From NCBI GenBank assembly GCA_003209165.1, contig QCSL01000011.1, forward strand, positions 1 to 54,495: a stretch of DNA of 54,495 bases, given 5' to 3'. The DNA comes from Synechococcus sp. AG-670-B23 (lineage in GTDB: Bacteria; Cyanobacteriota; Cyanobacteriia; PCC-6307; Cyanobiaceae). This document shows positions 1 to 9,603 of this stretch, piece after piece (position 1 is the stretch's first letter; the number at the start of each line of letters is the position of its first letter). The translations under genes were made by a program, and so were the position numbers. The notes below the pieces were generated by a model. That model was given only the letters and a program-made list of their open reading frames with translations. It searched no databases and had not been told where the DNA came from.

Positions 1-1501
1 TGGAGCCACCCTGGATCGACACGGACTGCTTGCGGCCCGTGGTGCGGTCGGTGGCACTGACCTGCAGCAGGCCATTGGCATCGATGTCGAAGGCAACCTG
101 AACCTGAGGCACTCCTCGCGGTGCCGGTGGGATCCCGGAGAGCCGGAAACGACCAAGGGATTTGTTGTCTGTCGCCATTTGGCGCTCTCCTTGCCAGACG
201 TGAATTTCCACGGACGACTGATTGGCTTCCGAGGTGCTGAACACATCGGACTGACGCACGGGGATCGGGGTGTTGCGCGGAATCAGCACCTTCATCAATC
301 CACCGATCGTCTCCAATCCCAGCGACAGGGGGGTGACATCGTTGAGCAGCAGATCCCGCAATTCGCCGGTGAGGATCCCCGCCTGAACGGCAGCACCGAT
401 CGCCACCACCTCATCAGGATTCACCGATTGGCAGGGATCGATCGGTACCAGGGTGCGCACCAATTGCTGGACCATCGGCATCCGCGTGGCGCCCCCAACT
501 AGCACAACATCATCAATGTCGTCAGCCGACCAACCGGAGTCGCGCAGGGCGGCCTGGACGGGACTCAGCAGGCGGTCCAGCAGATCCGGGCAGAGCCCCT
601 CAAAGGTGGCGCGGTCCAAGCGGGTTTCGATATGAAGAGGACCATCGCCGCCGGTGGCGATGAAGGGAAGTGAAATCGGGGTGCTAAGCACACCGGAGAG
701 TTCCTGCTTCGCTTTTTCAGCAGCTTCCGTCAATCGCTGGAGTGCCTGTCGATCACGGCGGAGATCAACCTTGTGCTCCTTTTCAAAGGCATCAGCCAGC
801 CAGTTGACGATGCGCTGATCGAAATCGTTGCCGCCGAGTTGGGTGTCGCCGTTAGTCGCCTTGACGTCAAAAACCCCGTTGGCGATGCGCAGCAGCGACA
901 CGTCAAAGGTGCCTCCACCCAAGTCGAAGACCAGCACACGTTTGACGGCGCTGCGGTCAAATCCGTAGGCCAGTGCAGCCGCCGTGGGCTCATTGAGAAT
1001 GCGCTCCACTGAGATGCCAGCCAAGCGTCCGGCGTCGCGGGTGGCTTGACGCTGCGCGTCGTTGAAATAAGCAGGTACGGTCACCACCGCTGCTTCCACC
1101 GGTTCGCCCAGATAGGTGGACGCATCGTCTACCAGCTTGCGGATGATGCTGGCCACAAGCTCTTCGGGGGCGTACTCCCTCTCGGTCACAGGACAAGGCA
1201 CCCGGACCTGCCCCTGGTCGTTGGCGCGAACCGTGTAGGGCACAGAGAGGCTGCTGTCCTCCAATTCGTCCCAATCCCGACCGACGAACCGCTTCAGGTT
1301 GGAAAAGGTGTTGCGGGGGCTAAGCACCAGTTGGCGCCGGGCCAGTTGCCCCACTAACAGTTCCTGTTCCTTGGTGTAACCAACAACGGATGGAGTGGTT
1401 CGTCCCCCCTCGGCATTGGCGATGACGTGGGGACGACCTGCCTCCAGCACAGCGACAACCGAATTGGTGGTCCCCAGATCGATTCCGACGATCCGCCCCA
1501 T
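1..1501 (-). CDS. dnaK: DnaK-family (Hsp70) chaperone, partial at left edge
   Basis: The minus strand is open from an ATG at 1501 to the window edge, giving the first 500 residues of an Hsp70. The start reads MGRIVGIDLGTTNSVVAV, with the phosphate-binding GIDLGTTNS loop at residues 6-14. The second ATPase loop, DLGGGTFDVS, lies near residue 190, and the linker and the start of the substrate-binding domain (TPLSLGLETIGG) follow. The C-terminal lid is missing because the gene runs off the window. Hsp70 chaperones refold proteins together with DnaJ and GrpE. Cyanobacteria carry several DnaK paralogues; the MGRIVGIDLGTT start suggests DnaK1 rather than the essential DnaK2, but that is an inference. 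The gene is divergent from pstC. Confidence 0.93.
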   Translation of the reverse strand, partial: MGRIVGIDLGTTNSVVAVLEAGRPHVIANAEGGRTTPSVVGYTKEQELLVGQLARRQLVLSPRNTFSNLKRFVGRDWDELEDSSLSVPYTVRANDQGQVRVPCPVTEREYAPEELVASIIRKLVDDASTYLGEPVEAAVVTVPAYFNDAQRQATRDAGRLAGISVERILNEPTAAALAYGFDRSAVKRVLVFDLGGGTFDVSLLRIANGVFDVKATNGDTQLGGNDFDQRIVNWLADAFEKEHKVDLRRDRQALQRLTEAAEKAKQELSGVLSTPISLPFIATGGDGPLHIETRLDRATFEGLCPDLLDRLLSPVQAALRDSGWSADDIDDVVLVGGATRMPMVQQLVRTLVPIDPCQSVNPDEVVAIGAAVQAGILTGELRDLLLNDVTPLSLGLETIGGLMKVLIPRNTPIPVRQSDVFSTSEANQSSVEIHVWQGERQMATDNKSLGRFRLSGIPPAPRGVPQVQVAFDIDANGLLQVSATDRTTGRKQSVSIQGGS

Positions 1502-1559
1502 ATCTCTGAAAACTTGATCTCCACGCTAACGGCAGGTTCCGTCCTGCTCCAGCCCCCTG

Positions 1560-1589
1560 CTTAAGCCGTTCTTAATGACCCCTAGCGGG
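1560..1589 (+). promoter_or_regulatory. Pho-box-like repeat upstream of pstC
   Basis: Three 8-base units sit at an 11-base period: CTTAAGCC at 1560, CTTAATGA at 1571 and the weaker CTAGCGGG at 1582. Cyanobacterial PhoB/SphR sites are tandem CTTAACCT-like octamers with 3-base spacers, so the spacing and the first two units fit. The site lies 37 bases before the preferred pstC start. It also covers an in-frame ATG at 1575, which argues against that ATG as the start. Operator function is inferred from pattern and context. Confidence 0.6.
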
Positions 1590-1625
1590 TCTGGTCTTAC
1601 GTTGCGTAAACACTCCTTTGGATGC

Positions 1626-2573
1626 ATGTCCGACCCGGACAGTCGCTATTTGCTCCGAAGCCGTACACCGGCGGAAAAGTTGGTGGATATCAGTTTCAGA
1701 TATATCGCCATCGCCATGGCCTCCGTCGTGGCGATTGTTCTCTTCTCCATTTTGTTGGTTGTTTTCCTGGGGAGCCTGGATTCCATGGCCCGCTACGGCT
1801 GGCAGTTTCTGGTCACCTCGGACTGGAATCCGGTGGATGATCAGTACGGAGCTGGAGCCGCCATCTACGGCACCTTGATCACATCGCTGCTGGCCTTGAT
1901 CATCGCGGTGCCCATGGGGGTCGGAGCAGCCATTTTCATCACTGAAAACATCATCCCCAGGCAGATCCGCAACGTGATCGGCCTGATGGTGGAACTGCTC
2001 GCTGCGATTCCATCGGTGGTGCTTGGTGTCTGGGCCATATTTGTGATGGAGCCGTTCATCCGTCCTGGGCTTGAACTTCTTTATGAGCTGTTTTATTGGT
2101 TCCCCCTGTTCAGCACACCACCGATGGGCCCAGGAACCATTCCTGCTGTGTTGATTCTGGTAGTGATGATCCTGCCGATCATCACAGCGATCTCTCGTGA
2201 CTGCCTGAATCAGGTTCCAACGGAACTCCGCCAGGCGGCCTATGGCGTGGGGACGACGCGTTGGGGCGCCATCATCAATGTGATTCTTCCAGCAGCGATT
2301 TCCGGAATCATTGGTGGTGTGATGTTGGCCTTGGGTCGCGCCATGGGCGAGACCATGGCCGTGACAATGATCATCGGCAATTCCAACAACTTCAATGTGT
2401 CGCTGCTGGCACCCGGCAACACCATCGCGGCGATGTTGGCCAATCAATTTGGTGAGGCGGATGGCTCACAGGTGTCATCGCTGATGTACGCAGCGTTTGT
2501 GCTGATTGTTCTGACGTTGTGCGTGAATATTTTTGCCCGGTGGATCGTGAAGCGTTTGAGCCTGAAGTACTGA
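1626..2573 (+). CDS. pstC: Phosphate ABC transporter permease PstC
   Basis: This is a 315-residue inner-membrane permease of the high-affinity phosphate importer PstSCAB. It has about six hydrophobic helices. The permease EAA-type loop is visible as QVPTELRQAAYGVGTTRWGA in the second half, followed by the conserved LGRAMGETMAVTMIIGN stretch. I chose the ATG at 1626 (MSDPDSRYLL) because the earlier ATG at 1575 lies inside the Pho-box-like repeat and adds an atypical leader. The stop is one base from pstA, and pstB follows, so the three genes form one operon. No pstS binding-protein gene is present in this window. Induction by phosphate starvation is expected from the upstream repeat. Confidence 0.95.
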   Translation: MSDPDSRYLLRSRTPAEKLVDISFRYIAIAMASVVAIVLFSILLVVFLGSLDSMARYGWQFLVTSDWNPVDDQYGAGAAIYGTLITSLLALIIAVPMGVGAAIFITENIIPRQIRNVIGLMVELLAAIPSVVLGVWAIFVMEPFIRPGLELLYELFYWFPLFSTPPMGPGTIPAVLILVVMILPIITAISRDCLNQVPTELRQAAYGVGTTRWGAIINVILPAAISGIIGGVMLALGRAMGETMAVTMIIGNSNNFNVSLLAPGNTIAAMLANQFGEADGSQVSSLMYAAFVLIVLTLCVNIFARWIVKRLSLKY

Positions 2574-2574
2574 A

Positions 2575-3492
2575 ATGACGCAAACGCTTACCCAAAATCA
2601 ATTCGAGTCAGCACCTGACCTCAGCTACAAGCCTTTCCACGCCAGAAATATTAGAAGCAGAGCACTCACGTTCTTGGTGGCATTCTTTGCCTTCATCGCT
2701 GTTATTCCGCTGATCCTGGTGCTGGGTTACATCCTTGTGCAGGGCAGCAGCAAGATCAGCCTGGCCCTGCTGACGCAACTTCCTCCCCCGCCAGGCCTGG
2801 AGGAGGGCGGCATCGGCAATGCCATCATTGGAACCCTGGTTGTAACGGCTGTTGCCGCATTGATAGCCGTTCCCGTGGGGGTAGGCGGCGGCGTTTTTCT
2901 TGCTGAATACTCCCGTTCGGGCTGGTTCGCTCAGTTCATCCGCTTCGGCACCAATGTTTTGGCCGGTGTTCCATCAATCATTGCCGGTGTGTTTATTTAC
3001 GGCACCATCGTCACCAGCCGAATTCTTTTCGGGAGCGCCTACAGCGCTGTTGCCGGTGGCATGGCTCTGGCTGTGCTGATGCTTCCCACAGTCATCAAAA
3101 CAACCGATGAAGGCCTGAAGCTGGTTCCCGAAGACCTGCGTCGAGCTGCCCTAGGCGTCGGAGCATCCCGGTTCGTCACCGTTTTACGAATCACGCTCCC
3201 TGCCGCATTGACTCCAATCGCAACAGGGGTTGTTCTTGGCATCGCTAGAGCGGCAGGGGAAACGGCTCCCTTGATCTTCACAGCCCTGTTCTCACAGTTC
3301 TGGTCGGATGTGCTTACACCCGATGGGATCTTCAATTCCATCGCGACCCTCTCCGTTTTGATCTACAACTTCGCGATCGAGCCTTACGAATTTCACAACG
3401 AGTTGGCATGGGCCGCATCGTTTGTGCTCGTGGTGTTGATTCTGGCCCTGAACCTTTTCTCTCGTTGGCTGGCGGGAGTTGCTGCCAAATAA
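2575..3492 (+). CDS. pstA: Phosphate ABC transporter permease PstA
   Basis: A 305-residue integral membrane protein that forms the phosphate channel as a heterodimer with PstC. The first helix begins near residue 30. The cytoplasmic loop that contacts PstB is seen as [18 protein letters not shown], followed by the [18 protein letters not shown] helix typical of PstA. The start ATG at 2575 is one base after the pstC stop (TGAAATG), which suggests translational coupling. pstB begins 20 bases downstream. Length and motif order match the family, and there is no sign of truncation. Confidence 0.95.
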   Translation: MTQTLTQNQFESAPDLSYKPFHARNIRSRALTFLVAFFAFIAVIPLILVLGYILVQGSSKISLALLTQLPPPPGLEEGGIGNAIIGTLVVTAVAALIAVPVGVGGGVFLAEYSRSGWFAQFIRFGTNVLAGVPSIIAGVFIYGTIVTSRILFGSAYSAVAGGMALAVLMLPTVIKTTDEGLKLVPEDLRRAALGVGASRFVTVLRITLPAALTPIATGVVLGIARAAGETAPLIFTALFSQFWSDVLTPDGIFNSIATLSVLIYNFAIEPYEFHNELAWAASFVLVVLILALNLFSRWLAGVAAK

Positions 3493-3512
3493 ACCTCTTT
3501 GCCCCTCAAACC

Positions 3513-4334
3513 ATGACCACTCTTACCGCATCCCAGACGTCTGAGAACCAAAACGCAGTTTCTGCTCTTTCGCTGCAAAATGTCACGATCAGCTACGGCA
3601 ATTCCGAAGCCGTTAAAAACGTCTACTGCGAGATTCCCCGCGGTAAGGTCACTGCCTTGATTGGACCATCAGGTTGTGGAAAGTCCACGGTGCTTCGTTC
3701 ATTGAATCGGATGAACGATTTGATCGATGGATGTTCACTCAAAGGAAGCATCTTGTTCGGCGGAATAGATCTCTATGGAGCCAAAATCGATCCCGTGGAA
3801 GTGCGCCGTCGGATTGGGATGGTCTTCCAACAACCCAATCCATTCCCGAAAAGCATCTATGAAAACATTGCCTTCGGCGCTCGCATTAATGGCTACTCGG
3901 GGGATTTTGATGAGCTTGTCGAAAGATCACTGCGCCAAGCGGCGGTTTGGGATGAGTGCAAAGACAAGCTGAATGAGAGCGGCTACTCACTCTCCGGTGG
4001 GCAACAGCAGCGCCTTTGCATCGCCCGCACGATCGCGATCCAGCCGGAAATAATCCTCATGGATGAACCCTGCTCAGCCCTGGATCCCATTTCCACCCTC
4101 AAGATTGAGGAAACGATGCATGAGCTCAAGAAGAGTTTCACCATCGTGATCGTGACCCACAACATGCAGCAGGCCGTACGTGTCAGCGACATGACCGCCT
4201 TCTTCAACGCTGAAGCCGTCGAAGGAGGAACTGGAAAGGTGGGGTACTTGGTGGAATTTAACGACACCGAAAAGATCTTCAACGCCCCCCAACAGCAGGC
4301 AACCCTTGACTACGTCTCCGGGCGCTTCGGTTGA
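3513..4334 (+). CDS. pstB: Phosphate ABC transporter ATPase PstB
   Basis: A 273-residue ATPase that powers phosphate uptake through PstC/PstA. The Walker A loop GPSGCGKST is at residues 51-59. The Q-loop is in [15 protein letters not shown], the ABC signature is [16 protein letters not shown], Walker B is [12 protein letters not shown], and the switch histidine is in IVTHNMQQA. The frame is open further upstream into pstA, but ATG 3513 ([10 protein letters not shown]) gives the usual PstB length and avoids the overlap. It is the last gene of the pstCAB operon. Downstream is tRNA-Ser on the other strand. Confidence 0.96.
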   Translation: MTTLTASQTSENQNAVSALSLQNVTISYGNSEAVKNVYCEIPRGKVTALIGPSGCGKSTVLRSLNRMNDLIDGCSLKGSILFGGIDLYGAKIDPVEVRRRIGMVFQQPNPFPKSIYENIAFGARINGYSGDFDELVERSLRQAAVWDECKDKLNESGYSLSGGQQQRLCIARTIAIQPEIILMDEPCSALDPISTLKIEETMHELKKSFTIVIVTHNMQQAVRVSDMTAFFNAEAVEGGTGKVGYLVEFNDTEKIFNAPQQQATLDYVSGRFG

Positions 4335-4391
4335 TCCCTCTGTTATCAGACCCGGCTAAGGCCGTGGTCTCCTTTAAGCCTCGACAAGGGC

Positions 4392-4419
4392 AAAAAAAAT
4401 CCGGCCCTTTCGGACCGGA
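4392..4419 (-). terminator. Rho-independent terminator of tRNA-Ser
   Basis: Read on the minus strand, TCCGGTCC-gaaa-GGGCCGGA forms a GC-rich hairpin with one G-U pair, followed immediately by eight T residues. It lies five bases beyond the tRNA-Ser 3' end, in the correct orientation to end that transcript. Confidence 0.8.
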
Positions 4420-4423
4420 GAAG

Positions 4424-4510
4424 CGGAGAGCGAGGGATTCGAACCCTCGATAGAGTTGCCCCTATACAGCATTTCCAGTGCTGCGCCTTCGACCACTCGG
4501 CCAGCTCTCC
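4424..4510 (-). tRNA. tRNA-Ser (anticodon GGA)
   Basis: The minus strand gives an 87-base cloverleaf. The 7-bp acceptor stem is GGAGAGC/GCTCTCC with discriminator G. The D arm contains the GGCCGAGTGG sequence usual for serine tRNAs. The anticodon arm cagca-ctGGAaa-tgctg reads UCC and UCU, and a long class II variable arm follows. The T arm is GAGGGTTCGAATCCCTC. The 3' CCA is not encoded (the DNA continues CTT), as is usual in cyanobacteria. The long variable arm and anticodon together identify serine. Confidence 0.97.
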
Positions 4511-4563
4511 ACCGGCTAAATGGGGCAGGTGAGAATCTAGCAGGGCAATGCCAGAGGATCTTT

Positions 4564-4932
4564 ATGTGCCCCAGCCACAGAATCACCATTCACTGGCGCC
4601 AGGAGGGTCGCACAATCACCCACGACGTACCTGAAGGGGACTACATCCTGCACAGCTTTGAAGAGCAAGGCCACCCACTTCCCTTCTCCTGCCGCAATGG
4701 ATGCTGCACCGAGTGCGCGGTTCGGGTACAAAATGGCACCCTCGACCAACGCGAAGCCATGGGTCTTTCGCGAGAGCTAAGGGCCAAGGGCTACGGCCTT
4801 CTTTGTGTGGCTCGCGCGATCGGCCCCCTGGAAGCTGAAACCCAGGATGAGGATGAGGTGTACGAGCTCCAGTTCGGACGGCACTTCGGCAAAGGGCGCG
4901 TTACCGCTCGAATTCCCATAGAGGAAGAGTGA
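4564..4932 (+). CDS. 2Fe-2S plant-type ferredoxin
   Basis: A 122-residue [2Fe-2S] ferredoxin, a soluble electron carrier. The cluster ligands follow the CX4CX2C...C rule: CRNGCCTEC in the middle of the protein and the last Cys in GLLCVARAIGP. An acidic stretch (QDEDEVYELQF) follows, as in photosynthetic ferredoxins. The frame is open back into the tRNA gene, so ATG 4564 (MCPSHRITIHW) is the first start that avoids it. The stop overlaps the GTG of the next gene (GTGA), which suggests coupling to the inositol-monophosphatase-like gene. The length is slightly above the 97-99 residues of PetF because of extra N- and C-terminal segments, so it is probably a secondary ferredoxin rather than the main PSI acceptor. 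Confidence 0.88.
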   Translation: MCPSHRITIHWRQEGRTITHDVPEGDYILHSFEEQGHPLPFSCRNGCCTECAVRVQNGTLDQREAMGLSRELRAKGYGLLCVARAIGPLEAETQDEDEVYELQFGRHFGKGRVTARIPIEEE

Positions 4933-5822
4933 GCATGCAGGGATCAATCTGCAGCCGTGCCGCCCGCGACGGCGGACTCACCCCAAGCGATCTGGAGCGT
5001 CTTGCCGCTGTGGCCTGCTCGGCGGCCAATGCCGGCGGCCTGGAGCTGATGCGCCATTACGGGCGCCTGTCGTCGATCGAAAGTAAAGGCCGCATCGGCG
5101 ACCTGGTCACCAATGCCGACGTTGCGGCCGAACGCATCGTCTTGAAGCTGCTGGAGAAGCAGACCCCTGAGATTGCTTTGCTGGCCGAGGAAAGCGGTGC
5201 CGCCGGAGAGCAGGACGGCCTCAGGTGGTGTGTTGACCCCCTCGACGGAACAACGAATTTCGCCCACGGCTATCCCTTCTTTGCCACCTCAATCGGGCTC
5301 ACCCTGGGCCAGCAACCCATTCTCGGGGCGATTGCCGTGCCCTTTCTCAAGGAGATGTACTGGGGAGCACCGGGAATCGGAGCCTTCTGCAACGACGTAC
5401 CTCTACAAGTGAGCAGATGCGATCGGCTCGAGGACTCCCTCCTCGTGACCGGGTTCGCCTACGACCGGCACACCCGCATCGACAATAACTACGCCGAGTT
5501 CTGCTGGTTCACCCATCGCACCCACGGTGTGCGACGGGGCGGCGCTGCAGCTGTGGACCTGGCGTTTGTGGCCGCAGGCCGACAGGACGGGTACTGGGAA
5601 ATGGGCCTTTCTCCCTGGGATCTGGCGGCCGGAGTTGCTTTGGTGGATCTGGCAGGTGGAACCGTAACCGGGTATGGCAATCAACCCTTCGACCTCTCCA
5701 GTGGCCGGGTCGTTGCCGCTGGCGCCAGCTTGCATGCCGCAATCACAGATGGGTTGTCCCAGGTGAAGCCGCTGCCTGGAGCCGCCTTCGGTGCGCCCGA
5801 GGTCACGGCCATGGGATCCTGA
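4929..5822 (+). CDS. Inositol monophosphatase-family phosphatase
   Basis: A 297-residue Mg-dependent phosphatase of the IMPase/SuhB fold. The metal-binding motifs are visible: AEESG (Glu), [15 protein letters not shown] (the DPxDGT signature) and [12 protein letters not shown] (the WDxAA motif). The family removes phosphate from inositol phosphate, fructose bisphosphate or related sugars; the sequence alone does not tell the substrate. The GTG at 4929 overlaps the ferredoxin stop, and an ATG at 4935 is an equally possible start. hisZ follows 22 bases after the stop, so these genes may be cotranscribed. Because the window also makes glucosylglycerol phosphate, a sugar-phosphate substrate is conceivable but not shown. 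Confidence 0.87.
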   Translation: MSMQGSICSRAARDGGLTPSDLERLAAVACSAANAGGLELMRHYGRLSSIESKGRIGDLVTNADVAAERIVLKLLEKQTPEIALLAEESGAAGEQDGLRWCVDPLDGTTNFAHGYPFFATSIGLTLGQQPILGAIAVPFLKEMYWGAPGIGAFCNDVPLQVSRCDRLEDSLLVTGFAYDRHTRIDNNYAEFCWFTHRTHGVRRGGAAAVDLAFVAAGRQDGYWEMGLSPWDLAAGVALVDLAGGTVTGYGNQPFDLSSGRVVAAGASLHAAITDGLSQVKPLPGAAFGAPEVTAMGS

Positions 5823-5844
5823 GGCGTGGCCGCGAGGACGTGAG

Positions 5845-7032
5845 ATGGCGCTGCAACCTGCAGCTGGCGCAAAGGATCTGAATCCACGGCAGGTGGAGAC
5901 CAACCGACAACTGACGGAACGTCTGGCGTCGGCCTACCGACTCTGGGGCTACGACGAGGTGTCGCCACCCCGGGTGGAACGACTGGCCACACTGATGGCC
6001 GGGGGTGCCATCGACAGCTCAGACATCGTTCGTCTAGTGGCGGATGACCCCCTCGGGCTGCGGCCGGAGATGACGGCATCCATCGCCAGAGCTGCTTGCA
6101 CCCGTTTTGCAGATCGCCAGAGACCCCTGCGGCTTTGGGCTTCCGGCACAGTATTTCGCACCCGTTCCGCCGATGAGGGGGGACAGTCCATTGAAGAAAA
6201 CCTGCAGAGCGGCGTTGAACTGTTCGGCGTCAGCGGCAGTGAAGCGGAGATGGAACTGCTCAGCCTGTTGATGGCTTCCATTCTGACCCTGGGTCTGCAA
6301 GCAAACCAAAAACCGAGGCTATTGCTGGGCCACACAGCACTGATGGATCTTGTGCTCCGCCCGTTCAGCGGTGCGAAGCGTGATCAGATCCGCACGGCCC
6401 TGATCGATTTCGACCGTTTGGCTATCGAGAGCTTCGACCTAGCGGAAGACGAAAAGACCGGACTGCTAAGCCTGATGGCCTGCCGCGGCACTCCAGAGCA
6501 GGTACTTAAGCAGCTCCCCAGCCTCTGTGGGGACTGTGGGGAACAGCCTGTCTTCGACGAGCTGCGTCGCCTCTGTGCCCATCTCGCAACTGCTGCCCAG
6601 GATCAGGCTGTGACAATTCAACTCGACCCGACCTTCCAACCCCATTTCGAGCTGTACACCGGCCTGGTTTTTCAGCTGGTGTGTGAAGGCCGTAGCTCAC
6701 CGGTGGTGATTGCCCGCGGAGGCCGCTACGACGATCTGGTTCGCCGTTGCGGCGCTCCAGATGACCGGGCCTTTGGCGTTGGGTTCAGCCTGGCGATCGA
6801 CCCAATCCGCGAACTGATTTCGGACGTGGATGCTGACAAAAAGCAGGACGCCGATGTTCTCGTTGCTTTTTCAACGGCCTCGAATCTGGAATCTGCCATG
6901 GACCGTCAGCGTGGCTGGCATCAGCAAGGCCACACGGCCGTGATGGCTCTTCATCCCTTGTTGTCCAAGAAGGAAGCTGAACACCTAGCGCAGGTGCAGG
7001 GTGGGCTGCAGCTGGATTGGGTCGATCCTTAG
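5845..7032 (+). CDS. hisZ: ATP phosphoribosyltransferase regulatory subunit HisZ
   Basis: A 395-residue protein related to histidyl-tRNA synthetase but without tRNA charging, serving as the regulatory partner of short-form HisG in the first step of histidine synthesis. Visible synthetase-like motifs are the class II motif 2 region [12 protein letters not shown] and [13 protein letters not shown], and a histidine-site-like [13 protein letters not shown] followed by [13 protein letters not shown]. The ATG at 5845 ([14 protein letters not shown]) has a GAGG about 10 bases upstream, while an earlier in-frame ATG at 5791 overlaps the preceding gene. The C-terminal anticodon-binding domain of true HisRS is reduced, which favours HisZ. 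Confidence 0.92.
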   Translation: MALQPAAGAKDLNPRQVETNRQLTERLASAYRLWGYDEVSPPRVERLATLMAGGAIDSSDIVRLVADDPLGLRPEMTASIARAACTRFADRQRPLRLWASGTVFRTRSADEGGQSIEENLQSGVELFGVSGSEAEMELLSLLMASILTLGLQANQKPRLLLGHTALMDLVLRPFSGAKRDQIRTALIDFDRLAIESFDLAEDEKTGLLSLMACRGTPEQVLKQLPSLCGDCGEQPVFDELRRLCAHLATAAQDQAVTIQLDPTFQPHFELYTGLVFQLVCEGRSSPVVIARGGRYDDLVRRCGAPDDRAFGVGFSLAIDPIRELISDVDADKKQDADVLVAFSTASNLESAMDRQRGWHQQGHTAVMALHPLLSKKEAEHLAQVQGGLQLDWVDP

Positions 7033-7057
7033 GATCTCGCAGATCAGCAGGTGTTTC

Positions 7058-7282
7058 ATGGCTCATTCCATCGTCACTGACGTCTGCAAGGGCATCGCTG
7101 ACTGCGTTGATGCCTGCCCCGTGGCCTGCATTGACCAAGGAAAAGGAAAAAACAAAAAGGGAACCGACTTCTACTGGATCAATTTCGACACCTGCATCGA
7201 TTGCGGCATCTGCCTGCAGGTGTGTCCTGTTGAAGGGGCCATCGTTGCCGAAGAGCGTCCTGACCTCCAGAAGATGCCCTGA
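7058..7282 (+). CDS. Two-cluster ferredoxin (4Fe-4S type)
   Basis: A 74-residue bacterial-type ferredoxin. The second cluster motif is canonical, CIDCGICLQVCP. The first is of the 7Fe/Alvin style, VCKGIADCVDACPVAC, with a longer spacing between the first two Cys, so the protein may hold one 3Fe-4S or 4Fe-4S plus one 4Fe-4S cluster. A Lys-rich insert separates the two halves. The ATG at 7058 (MAHSIVTDVC) fits the family N terminus. It lies 25 bases after hisZ and 88 bases before htpG. The redox partner is not indicated by context. Confidence 0.9.
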   Translation: MAHSIVTDVCKGIADCVDACPVACIDQGKGKNKKGTDFYWINFDTCIDCGICLQVCPVEGAIVAEERPDLQKMP

Positions 7283-7370
7283 GCCGGAATAAGGTACGGA
7301 GAACCCCCTGAACAAGTCGTTGAGCCGAAGTGAAACCGGTCTCTAGTGTCTGGTTTTTCGCAGCAAAGGA

Positions 7371-9275
7371 ATGACGGTGCTGGAGGAACAGGGTCAGATT
7401 CAGATCCACACCGAAAACATCTTCCCGATCATCAAGAAAGCCGTCTATTCCGGCCATGAGGTGTTTCTCCGGGAACTGGTCAGCAATGGCGTAGACGCCA
7501 TCAGCAAGCGCCGCATGGCTGCCATGGCCGGCGATTGCAGCGAGGCGGATGATGGGTCCATTCGGATCAAGGTGGATCGGGAGGCCAAGACAGTCACCAT
7601 CAGCGACAACGGCATCGGCATGACAGCCGATGAAGTGAAGCGCTACATCAACCAGGTGGCCTTCTCCAGTGCCGAAGATTTCCTGGAGAAGTACAAGCAG
7701 GAAAACGACGCCATCATTGGCCACTTTGGCCTGGGCTTCTATTCCAGCTTCATGGTGTCTGAGCGGGTGGAGCTGCTGACCCGTTCAGCCCTACCCGATG
7801 CTGACGCCGTGCGCTGGAGCTGTGATGGTTCCCCGAACTTCAGCCTCACTGCCGCCGAGAAAGAGCAGCCCGGCACGGATGTAATCCTTCATCTGATGGA
7901 GGACGAGCTGGAATATCTCGAGCCGGCTCGGATCCGAACCCTGATCAACACCTACTGCGACTTCATGGCAGTGCCGGTGCAGCTGGAGGGTGAAACCATC
8001 AACAAGATGGATGCTCCCTGGCGCAAAAGCGCCAGAGATCTAAGTGATCAGGACTACATCGATCTGTACCACTACCTGTATCCCTTCCAGGGTGATCCCC
8101 TGCTCTGGGTTCACCTCAACACTGACTATCCCTACAACCTGCAAGGCATTCTTTTCTTCCCCAAGCAGACCGGTCGTGCTGACTGGGAGAAGGGGGAAAT
8201 TAAGCTGTACTGCAACCAAGTGTTCGTCAGCGATTCGATCAAGGAAGTCGTTCCGCGCTACCTATTGCCCCTGCGGGGGGTGATCGATTCACCCGACATC
8301 CCCCTAAACGTGAGCCGAAGCGCCCTGCAGACCGACCGACGCGTTCGCTCGATCGGCAATTTCGTCGCAAAGAAGGTGTCCGACAGGCTGCGGAATATGA
8401 AAAAGGAGGATCCCACGGGCTACGCCGAAGCCTGGGATTCCCTGGCGCCTTTCGTAAAAATCGGCGCCATGGAGGACGAGAAGTTCGCCGAGCAGGTGTC
8501 TGAATTGATCCTGTTCGCCACCTCCGCTTCTGCAGGAGAAGGAGACGACGCTGACCCGATCGTCTGCGATGGCCGTGCCTTCACCACCCTGGAGGGATAC
8601 CGAAGCCGACTGGCCGCGGATCAAAGCAAACGCGTGCTTTACAGCACCGATGACGTTGCCCAGGCCGGCGCTCTCAAACTCTGGACTTCCCAGGGCGCGG
8701 AGGTGCTGAAGTTGGAAACGGTGATCGACACCCAGTTCATCCCCTGGCTGGAGCATCGCCATGAGGAACTCACCTTCCAGCGCGTCGACTCGGAACTGGA
8801 CGAGAGCCTGAAGGACAACGACGCTGAACTTACCGATCAGGACGGCACCACGGAGTCAGACCGACTGCGGGATCTGATCAAAGAAGCCCTGGCCAACGAC
8901 AAGGTGACCGTTCAAGTGCAGGCCCTGAAAGTCGAAGGGGCGCCACCGGCCATCATTCTTTTACCGGAACAGATGCGCCGGCTGAACGACATGGGCGCCT
9001 TAATGGAACAACGGTTGCCGGGCCTTCCCGAGCATCACGTTCTGCTTGTGAACCGGCGTCATCCTCTTGTTGAGGGCATGCTTAAGTTACGTGCCGGGGG
9101 CGTGCTGGTTGGTGCGGCCGAAACGTCACCAACAGCAAGTCTCGCCGAAGATGTAGCTCGCCATCTGTATGACATCGCACGGCTTGGAGTCGGCGGCCTG
9201 GAGCCCAATGAGCTGGCCGGATTCCAGACCCGCAGTGCTGAATTGATGGGGGCATTGATGCAGAGAGGCCTATGA
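7371..9275 (+). CDS. htpG: Molecular chaperone HtpG (Hsp90)
   Basis: A 634-residue cytosolic Hsp90 chaperone. The N-terminal GHKL ATPase domain shows the catalytic Glu in VFLRELVSNGVDAISKRR, the ADP-binding DNGIGMTADEV and the lid glycines in GHFGLGFYSSFMV. The middle domain has the conserved NVSRSALQ segment. The C-terminal dimerisation domain is complete. Length is normal for bacterial HtpG. HtpG in cyanobacteria supports thermotolerance and phycobilisome assembly; regulation cannot be read directly here because the 88-base leader holds no clear CIRCE element. Confidence 0.97.
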   Translation: MTVLEEQGQIQIHTENIFPIIKKAVYSGHEVFLRELVSNGVDAISKRRMAAMAGDCSEADDGSIRIKVDREAKTVTISDNGIGMTADEVKRYINQVAFSSAEDFLEKYKQENDAIIGHFGLGFYSSFMVSERVELLTRSALPDADAVRWSCDGSPNFSLTAAEKEQPGTDVILHLMEDELEYLEPARIRTLINTYCDFMAVPVQLEGETINKMDAPWRKSARDLSDQDYIDLYHYLYPFQGDPLLWVHLNTDYPYNLQGILFFPKQTGRADWEKGEIKLYCNQVFVSDSIKEVVPRYLLPLRGVIDSPDIPLNVSRSALQTDRRVRSIGNFVAKKVSDRLRNMKKEDPTGYAEAWDSLAPFVKIGAMEDEKFAEQVSELILFATSASAGEGDDADPIVCDGRAFTTLEGYRSRLAADQSKRVLYSTDDVAQAGALKLWTSQGAEVLKLETVIDTQFIPWLEHRHEELTFQRVDSELDESLKDNDAELTDQDGTTESDRLRDLIKEALANDKVTVQVQALKVEGAPPAIILLPEQMRRLNDMGALMEQRLPGLPEHHVLLVNRRHPLVEGMLKLRAGGVLVGAAETSPTASLAEDVARHLYDIARLGVGGLEPNELAGFQTRSAELMGALMQRGL

Positions 9276-9354
9276 GCTGAAGACCTTTTGCTAAATTTAC
9301 TGACTGGAGCTGGTTACTCAGCTCCAAACAACCTCTCAGTAGAAGGACATCGTC

Positions 9355-9591
9355 ATGTCACGGGTGTGTCAGCTCACCGGTACTCGAGCCAACAACGGCA
9401 TGGCCGTGAGTCATTCCCACATCCGCACCAAGAAGCTGCAACAGGCCAACCTTCAGCAGCGTCGCCTCTGGTGGGCGGAAGGCAACCGTTGGGTGAAGCT
9501 ACGTGTCACCACTCGCGCTCTGAAAACCATCCAAAAGAAAGGTCTTGGCGCCTATGCCAAGTCTCTGGGCATTAATCTTGCCAAGATTTGA
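9355..9591 (+). CDS. rpmB: 50S ribosomal protein L28
   Basis: A 78-residue basic ribosomal protein of the large subunit. The start [20 protein letters not shown] and the body [13 protein letters not shown] and [23 protein letters not shown] are diagnostic for bacterial/chloroplast L28. An AGAAGGA Shine-Dalgarno-like sequence sits about 8 bases before the ATG. It stands alone between htpG and a peroxiredoxin, with 79 bases of leader after htpG. Confidence 0.97.
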   Translation: MSRVCQLTGTRANNGMAVSHSHIRTKKLQQANLQQRRLWWAEGNRWVKLRVTTRALKTIQKKGLGAYAKSLGINLAKI

Positions 9592-9603
9592 GATCTTGAA
9601 CGG

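Noticed and set aside
1572-2447. A long minus-strand open frame of 291 codons opposite pstC
   Set aside because: Its composition (His, Gln, Arg, Asn-rich low-complexity) is that of an antisense shadow; pstC on the other strand has clear family motifs.
4340-4376. Hairpin GACCCGGC-taag-GCCGTGGTC after pstB
   Set aside because: The stem has mismatched bases and is not followed by a T-tract, so a terminator call is not justified.
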